Shown here piece by piece: positions 12,601 through 21,600 of a stretch of DNA of 64,000 nucleotides. Numbering within the stretch: the first letter of the stretch is position 1; every line of letters starts with the position of its first letter. The position numbers were made by a program, and so were the translations under genes. A model generated the notes under the pieces. That model ran no database searches, was not told where the DNA came from, and worked only from the letters and a program-made list of their open reading frames with translations. Origin of the DNA: Arion vulgaris. Its lineage: Eukaryota; Mollusca; Gastropoda; Stylommatophora; Arionidae. The stretch lies in NCBI GenBank assembly GCA_020796225.1, contig CM036775.1, positions 4,227,393 to 4,291,392 on the forward strand, read 5' to 3'.

Positions 12601-15600
12601 GGATTTTCAAATGCATTCAACTTACTTTCTATATCTTTAGTCATTTTCCAACTCTCGCTGGCATATTGATACAATATTTGAATTGAAAATTTGTAATTTA
12701 GTTTTCTTCTTCTTTGCATTCGGTTTTGTATGCTCATCTAAATCATGAGATGGGTTGACTCTATGAAGCTGCATGTCAGTTGGAGTTCTTCGAGAGTTCC
12801 ACATAACTTGCTCTGTATGCTTCGTTCATGAGGCCATGTTTCATTTCCTTGGTTTATGTATGATGGACATGACTGCAGGGTGTGCTCTGGAGTCTGTGTT
12901 TCTGTCTGACATGCACACTGTGCAGTCTGAACAGCCTTTATTCTGTGCAATAATTTATCTGAACCTCAAATGGTCAGATTTCAGACCCAATACACAAATA
13001 AGACAAGAGACCAAGCAAGAAAATGTATCAAATTTTATAAGAAAGCGCCGCTGGAACTACATCGGCCACACACTTAGAATGGATGAGAGAAGACTCCTTA
13101 CCAATCCCTCATATGGACACCAGAGGAAAAAGAAAACGAGGAAGACCAAGAGAGACTCTGCGTAGAACCATCACCAGAGAAGGCTCAACGATGGGCCTAG
13201 TAAACATTAAAGACTTAAAACAAATAGCACGAACGCGAGACATGGAGAGCTCTGCCCTATGCGTCGCCCACAGGCCCAAGAGGAAAGACTAACTAACTAA
13301 CTGTATAACTTGCAGCTTCTTGCTATCTGATTGCTAGTAATAATGAGATGAGGATAATATTCTATATGATCGTTGATGATTACTGGGGTTTCTCGGCTAA
13401 TGCGCATGGTAGGGTTGTTGAAGAGCGAAGTGGAGCATACAGGACAACTACTTCTAGTATGAGGAAGGAGGTTGAGGCCGTTACTGCTGCCCTCCATTGG
13501 CTCTCTGGGACTTCATTTACTGGGACCGTTGTTGTATCTGACTCTCATTCGATGCTTCACAAGATCCAGAAGGGCAGGTTTCGTATGAGTGGATGTCGTC
13601 TATAGAAGTTTCGAACCCCCGGAGGCTTACGTGGAAATACTGCCCTGGTCATGCGGGTGTTTATGGTAATGAGCGGACAGGCTTGCATCAACAGCATCGA
13701 TTGTTGGGGAGTTGAAGATGGATAAGGGGTATGTTGTTCGGTCTCTTCGTGACTGTCTGTTGGATGAGGACACTAAAATCGATGTTGAATCGATCAAGCG
13801 ATTTAGGCAGTTTGGAGTTACCCGTCGTGCAGGCGAACTGGATGCCTGAAAGGCAGAGTGAGAGGTGTGTTTAATCAGCGAGCAACGGGAACCATCAGTA
13901 TGCATACTTTTCGATATCTGTTTTTAGACTGAGCACCTATGGGTCTGCCCGGAATGCAATGACGTCAGTTTAGTAACCAATAACGATGATTACTAATAGC
14001 TTTACCAGGAGTTTGCGGGGGACTGCCTAGAGTAATTGATAGCAGCTCGGCCTGCTAGCTGTGAGACGCCTCATAGCTCGGGTTCGAACCTACTGTCCGG
14101 CATTTGTTCGAGTCCCCGGTCTTACTCAGGACGATAACGTGAGTACCTCTGAAGTCGGAGAAAATCTGCCTGTATGGCGAGGAATACTAATTACGAGTAC
14201 ATTGAGCACACGGCTGCCAGTGTAAAGTAATTTACAATATGCACGCTGCTGCCATTGTAAGAAATTGGAAAACGGATTTTCACGCAAAAATCAGTTTCAG
14301 AGATGAAACTTCGTCTGAGTTGAAAGCGGACGAAAAAAAAGAAAAAAAAAACCAGGAGTTTGCAATATAGACAAGCAGAAGGCCGAAAACTTCTGTTTCG
14401 GATGCACCCGTCCTACACTAGTATGGGCCTAACTGGGGCGAAGCGTTCTAATCGTTTTGGCAAAGACTGTTCATATATCACAATCATCATCATCGGTGCC
14501 GTGCCGCTAGCGTAAGCAATCATGGACCTACAAATCTCTATCTTTGGTGTTTGCTATCAACTCAGATGTTGACGCTCTACCATGCCACGAAGTCAGGCTA
14601 TCCAAAATTTTCTCTCCCTGTCTTCCTCTGTCATATCACAATAAGAATGATTAAACGATCGGACGAATGATTGAAACAAACAAAAAACAAACAGCTAGTA
14701 ATGAAATTGTCAGAGGTGATTGATGCTGATTGATTTATTTTTTTGTAGATCAGTGACGATTGAGAAAAGCAGAAACACAACATTAATCTTAGGTCCGGTT
14801 GAGGCTACTGTACACGTGAGCGGATGTGAGAACGTCACCATCATTGCCCCATGTCGGAACTTCATGATAAGGTATGTCTCATCTTTCTACTGTTAGTGTT
14901 CTTCCTTTCTTTCTTTCACTTGAAATAATGTCTATATATTCTTCTTCTTCTCGTTCGCCCACTATGATTTCAGGCATAGTCAGTGTGTCCAGTATGGCTG
15001 CGTTTTTCATGAAGACTGGCTTTCCATATTATCAGTGTCCCTGGTCATTCAGGTGAGCCTTCTATGCTTTCAGAGGTGTCTGTATATTCAATGTTGTCTC
15101 TTGTTTGTGGAAAAAATGACACTTAACTTATCTCGGATTCTCTGCAAGGAGTTAATTCTGATTTTTTCATGTTTGTTAGCATACACGCTCTGATATAACT
15201 AATAAAGGGCTTGTCCTTAGGTTGAAAGAGTGTGCCTCGGCTTAAAGAGGCTTTAATCCTGTACATAACTGTCATTGGCATTGTTTTGGAACCTGCATGG
15301 AAAGAGGATTGGGGGAACGTCTAGACATACGTGGAGAAGAGAGCTGGAGGCTGATATTAAAAGGATAGGTAAAACATGGCTGTGGCCTAGGGGTTAGTGA
15401 CTCTGTCTATTAACCCCGACCTTCTGAGTTCGAATCACGCTGCGGACAGTTTGCTTGCAAATTGTTTCCGTTGATTTTAACAAAAGGGCGATGGCGCCAC
15501 CCGTTCAGAAAGCAATGGCAAACTACTGAACGTATAAGTGGTGCCTAGAAAATCAACGACTTGTTTACTGTGGTTGATGGCTACGTCCTTTGGGATATGC

Positions 15601-18600
15601 CACGATTTTCATTTTCAAAACATGGAAAGAATTGGAAGGGATGGCAAGAGAGAGGAAGAGCTGGAAGAAGTTTGTTGAAGACTTGTGCTCCGTTGGGAGT
15701 TGAAAGGTGAAGAAGAAGATAACTGTCATTACTGCCTGTAATACCACTTTTAGGGCAGTGTAGGACTGGGGGGCATACTTACTTATTCCTCTCTGATCCT
15801 CATGGAGCATAGGGCGTCAACAGTTTTTCGTCACTTGTTCTGGACTCTGGCAGTTTTTTTTATGGTCTCCCAAGATAGTTGAGCACCCTTCAGCTCTTAA
15901 AAAAAATTTGTCTCCAGGTCCGTTTGACAACCTCTTTACCATTTTCCTTGCGGGTTCCTTTCAAATGCTTGTCTAGTGACACTTAACTGCATCTTAAGTA
16001 GGGTATGTCTGACAGGGGAGGACATGAGCCTGTAGAATTTAATAGCTAGTGCAGTCGCCGCAAAACTGTTCAGGTTCGGATGTTTTCTTTATGCCCTCGA
16101 CAGGAAAAAGCTCCTTGGTCTTACCGTGGATTGAATCCAGGTCTCCTGCATGGGAGCCACGCTCTAATCCATCTGCCAGACGCTCCACCCTGTTAAATAA
16201 CCAGTTCTAAATGTGAAGTTATGTCCGTCTGTATAAGCTGCCCTCTGTATAGTTTGGAGACATGGTAGATAAGCAAGTAGAATGAGAAGAGACTACAGGT
16301 TGACATAGAATCCTTTGTAGGATCCTTCGGGTTTTTGCAGATGTTTGACAAAATTACTAACACGTCTGATTTTGGATGTGCCTGTCCTGCACTTGTAGGG
16401 GCCTAACAATGTTTAGTCGTTCTTAGCAAATATCAAACATATCACATAGAATGATTAAACTTGGTCAAGAAGAACAAACAAAATAAATAAAAATAGATAA
16501 AAAGTATTTTCCTACCAACACTTTGTTACCAGTGCCAAACTTGGTCTCTTACAGCAACACATCACAGAAAGCTCACCACATGTGAAATGAAATACTTGAG
16601 GAAGGCAGTGGGAGTCACCAGGAAAGATAGACTACGAAATGAGGACATCAGAAGCAGAGTGGGCATAACTTCATGCACGAATACATCGAAAGACAACAAA
16701 TGCAGTGGTTTGGACATTTAATGAGAATGAAATACAACCAACCACCAATAACAGCATATAAGAAAAAGAGATCGGGTACTAGAGCTAAGGAAGACCAAAA
16801 AAAAGATGGATAGACAATATCAGGACCACACTAAATAAACACAGATACAACACAACAAGGCGACTCATCCGGCCCTAGACGCAAATTAAAGCTCCCATCC
16901 CTACGCTTGACGGCAGAGTGGACAGCCAACTCCATCTTCCACCTGGGAATAGACAAATTTTGATGTCCTATCGAAGATACTAGAAAGTAATTTCCTACCT
17001 TAAACATTTTATTTTCTCTTGTCCTCAGTGGCTCCACTCTCTGTACCTTGTATCTACTGACCCCTAACCGGCCCCTGCTTCTCAGTGGAAATGACACGAT
17101 CATGCTTGCTCCTTACCACACATTCTATGCTACACTGGAGGAACATATGTCCAGAGCTGGTCTCAGTCCTACTCCAAATCTTTGGGACCAGCCACTCTGT
17201 GTGGGTAAGGTCACATTTATCAGTCTATTTATATATATTTATACTTAGAATATCATGGACAGAGAAAAGAACAAATGCTTCTGTTCTGCAACAGCTTGAT
17301 ACTAAAGAGAGTTGGCTATTAACCCTTAGAATCCGGGCTCCCAATATTTTGGGATTGAATGTAAGCGTTGCATACCCCGAGCTCCCGATATATCGGCCTG
17401 AGAATAATTTTTCACTATTTTTCGGTATTTGAAAATAAATTGTGTAGAAATGTGACGTCAAACACAAAACCCGTGTTCTACATGGTTTTGCGAGATGGCG
17501 GACAAGGAACCCATCATATAGGCAACCTATCTCATGGTTTAAACTAGCGTACAAAACATCACTGGTGCTGAGATCTTCATGTGTAAGAAAGGAGACCGGA
17601 GCACACATGGTTACTCACCGAAGTGCAATGATGATTGTCCAATCAATCAATACTTCAAGTGAATGAGCAGAAGGATTTCCCGTGCAGTGATCAGGTTATT
17701 TTTCCCAGTGATTTCTTATCTCAATGTAGAGGAGATCAAGTTTCTAGTCCTGTTGGAGATGGAGGATAAAACGTATGTCCTATGTTCTATTTGAACACTT
17801 CAAAGAATCTTTAGCAGTTAAAAATTGATAAGTGTAGGCTAAACATGCAGATACCACAGCTCACGCTGAAATCTGCCTGAGCGCATTCATCCTGATTATA
17901 ACCTGCGGGAGTATGAGAATGAATGAGGAAGAGGAGGGTACTGTCAGAGCAGCTTGTCATGTGGTTTGTTGTATTGTAAGAATTGTCAATGCTTCGAAAG
18001 ATCCACAACGGCAGGTTGCGATATGAGTGGATGTCATCTATATAGGTTTCCAACGTTCAGGGACTCACATGGATCCACTCTCCTGGTCATTTGGGTGTTT
18101 GCGGCAGCAGAGAGCAGACATGCTTGTATCAATTGTTGGGGAGTTTAGGATGGATAATGGGAATGTTCTTCAGTCTCTTGGCGACCTACTGTTGGATGAG
18201 GACAGTAAAATTGATGTTGAATCAATCCATCAATTTAGGGAGTTTGAAATTACATGTTGTACACGTAGAGCTGGATGCTTGTGTGGCAGAGAGAGAAGTG
18301 TGTTTTTTTTTATCCAGAGCACTTGAGCTTTCAGCTCTTCGGCTCGGTGCCATGGACATTGAAAACCTTCGGTTCGCTGGAGTGCGGGGTAACGAGCGTG
18401 CTGACTCTCTTGCAAACAGTGCCCGACTCAAGTGGGCAGAAGCATGGACAGAGCCGATATCATCAATGCGGTACGCTCTGAATTGTGTGACATGGGCGGG
18501 TCTCAGACACTGGAAGGAGTTCGAGAATTAGGCGTTAAGTTTGGAAATGCCAGACAGTGTCGTCTTCGTGGTAGAGAGAAGATATAGTAATCAACTTCTC

Positions 18601-21600
18601 ATGGGTACTGTGAGCAAATGGACTTTGGGATGGCTGCTGCACGGAGGACAGAGCACGAATGGGAATGCCCAATGTGCCATGACGTCGATCGCATAACATA
18701 ACAAACCTTCGGTTCTGTGTCACGAACATCATAAATCTGGAGAACCTGTGGCTTTTCTGCCATTCTGCGGAATTGAACTGCACTCACAGGGGCTTGTCAC
18801 CTGTCGTCCAACCATTACGAACACACTGGGCAGGCGGGCGGAGAAGTGTGTTTAACCAGTGAGCTACAGAAACCATCAATATGCATACCCTTTGACATCT
18901 GTTGGGGAGACTGAGCACCTATGGGTCTGCTTAGAGTGCTGTGACGTCAGTTCATTAACCAATAACAACCAACTGTAAGTTTACTTGACTACTGCCGGCG
19001 CCACAGGGAGCAAAGAATAGTAACACTGCGACCTACAAGGCATGTCATAAGAGGCGACTAAGGTAGAGACCTAGGGAAGCTTGCCTAGTAAATAAAAAAC
19101 AGCAGAAATTGAATGTGCTGGCCTACTTGTAGGAGCATAATGTACAATTGCTCTTGAGCTCAGATCACGTACAAATCACAGAGTGGTTAACAAGTGTTCG
19201 ATATGGAGCGTTCGAATAAGAACCTTGACTACCAGCTGGTGTTGATAACTATCAGTGTTTTTTTTGTTTCTTTGATTTTAATATCCACTTTGTGATTTAA
19301 CCAGATTTTTTTTCGGATAGGACCAGACCACAGAGATGATCAGCCAATCTGGCAGATTCTTCCAGAGTCCGAGTTCTACCCATTCTCTGTGCCTTTTGAG
19401 ATGCAAGGACCTACAAGGGTTAGTTTTTGTATGCAAGAAATCTGCTTCTTCTTTGAATGCTCCATATCAACCACTTGGTTAAACCACTCTTTGTGATGTG
19501 TATGTGATCTGAGCCTAAGAACGATTGTACGTTGTTCAAGTTATGCGCCTACAAGTAGGCCAGCACATCCTATTTCTGCTATGCTTTTTATTTACTAGGG
19601 TAGCTTCCTAGGCTCCTACCTGAGTTACCTCTTCGACATGCCTTGTAGGTCACAGTGTTACTATTCTTTGCTCCTCTTGTGGACCTCGGCAACACACGGC
19701 AGTAGCATACATTTTTAAAAAGTACGGAACCCTTTCATACCTCGTGGTGTATAGGTCAATACAGTGTTAGGCCTGTATTTTTCATTGACCGTCGGCACAC
19801 GATGGGTGATGTGGTCAGCATCACGCTGGCCGCCTTTACTTTCCCAGAGCATGTCTGGTACCCAGTTGAGGCTGGGTCGACCTGAGAGCCGTCGTGGTCA
19901 GGAAAAATTCCATGCGCACTGCGGGAGTTGAACCCAAACCACCAGCCTTGAGAAGCGAGTTCACTAACAACTACACTACCGCGGATCTCAGTAGCATACG
20001 TTGATTTCCAATATTAAATATTGTTTTGCAGTTATCAAATATCATGGACAGAGAAGAGAATAAATAGATCTATCCGGAAAGAACTCAAAAGTTGAAGAAA
20101 ACTGGCTAATGCTACATATAATGAGAAAAATTGAAGTATTTTGGACATAAAAAACACGAAGGGTTAGAAGACCCTCAGAATATCATGGAAGGAGGCATCC
20201 CAGGAAAGAGAAGAGGAAGACCATTGTGAAAATGGATTCAAGATATAACTGATGGTTTGAGCATGACGGGTGCAGAGGCGGGACATTTGGTCTATGAGAG
20301 AGAAATTCCAGAGGACTGTTGGGGTGGCAAAGTTCTGCTCAGGACAAGCTATTTGATGATGATGATTTGAGCATCATGGCCACAGAGGTGGGACCGGACC
20401 ATCTGACCTATTAAAGAGAGAAATTCAGAAGGACTGTTGGGGTGACAAAGTTCTGCTCAGGACAAGCTATTTGATGATGATGATTTGAGCATCATGGCCA
20501 CAGAGGTGGGACCGGACCATCTTACCTATTAAAGAGAGAAATTCAGAAGGACTGTTGGGGTGACAAAGTTCTGCTCAGGACAAGCTAGTTGATGATGATG
20601 ATTTGAGCATCATGGCCGCAGAGGTGGGACCGGATCATCTGACCTATTAAAGAGAGAAATTCAGAAGGACTGTTGGGGTGACAAAGTTCTGCTCAGGACA
20701 AGCTATTTGATGATGATGATTTGAGCATCATGGCCACAGAGGTGGGACCGGACCATCTTACCTATTAAAGAGAGAAATTCAGAAGGACTGTTGGGGTGAC
20801 AAAGTTCTGCTCAGGACAAGCTAGTTGATGATGATGATTTGAGCATCAAGGCCGCAGAGGTGGGACCGGACCATCTGACCTATTAAAGAGAGAAATTCAG
20901 AAGGACTGTTGGGGTGACAAAGTTCTGCTCAGGACAAGCTAGTTGATGATGATGAATTACCAAATCTCTTGATGTGTTAGCTGTCTTTTTCTAACCCCAG
21001 GAATTATGAATTTTCACAATTTTTTCCTATAGTGGAATGAGGGGAGCACCCGAGCTTTCTTGCAGACCCAAAAACCTCTAACAGCTCCAGGCATGTAGTG
21101 CTATGCTTAGTGTTGCGGAGACTCCTACCCAGGTAGGGTTCATTGGTCATCACTGCAGTATTCTCCCACTTCTAGTTCAGATGAAGCTCTAAAAACATCA
21201 CTTATTGATCTTGGCGAACATGTGATTATAGTCCAGAGAGCCACTTCCGCGGGTGCTCTAGAACAACCACTTGTTGACCAGTCTTTGTGACCTTTGTGTG
21301 ATTTTCACCAGGGAGAGTACTGAGCAACAGCCTGCACGGACAGACGTTTGCGCTCACTCAAAACTATCAATTTTCGTCGTGTTAGCTGTTCTTTCTCGCA
21401 ATCGTTCTTAAGCCATTTTTATCATTCTATTGTGATATATAAACAGCCAAACATCGGAACGTGATGTACGTACACAAGCCTGCAGCACCTATTGGAACAC
21501 AGTTGCTTATCCTTGGTGGTGTGTTCGATTTCAGCCAGCGTTTGTGTGCGGTTCGCTCTCCGCTAGCCTTTAGCTGTCCCCAGCCAAAACCCACAAGGCA

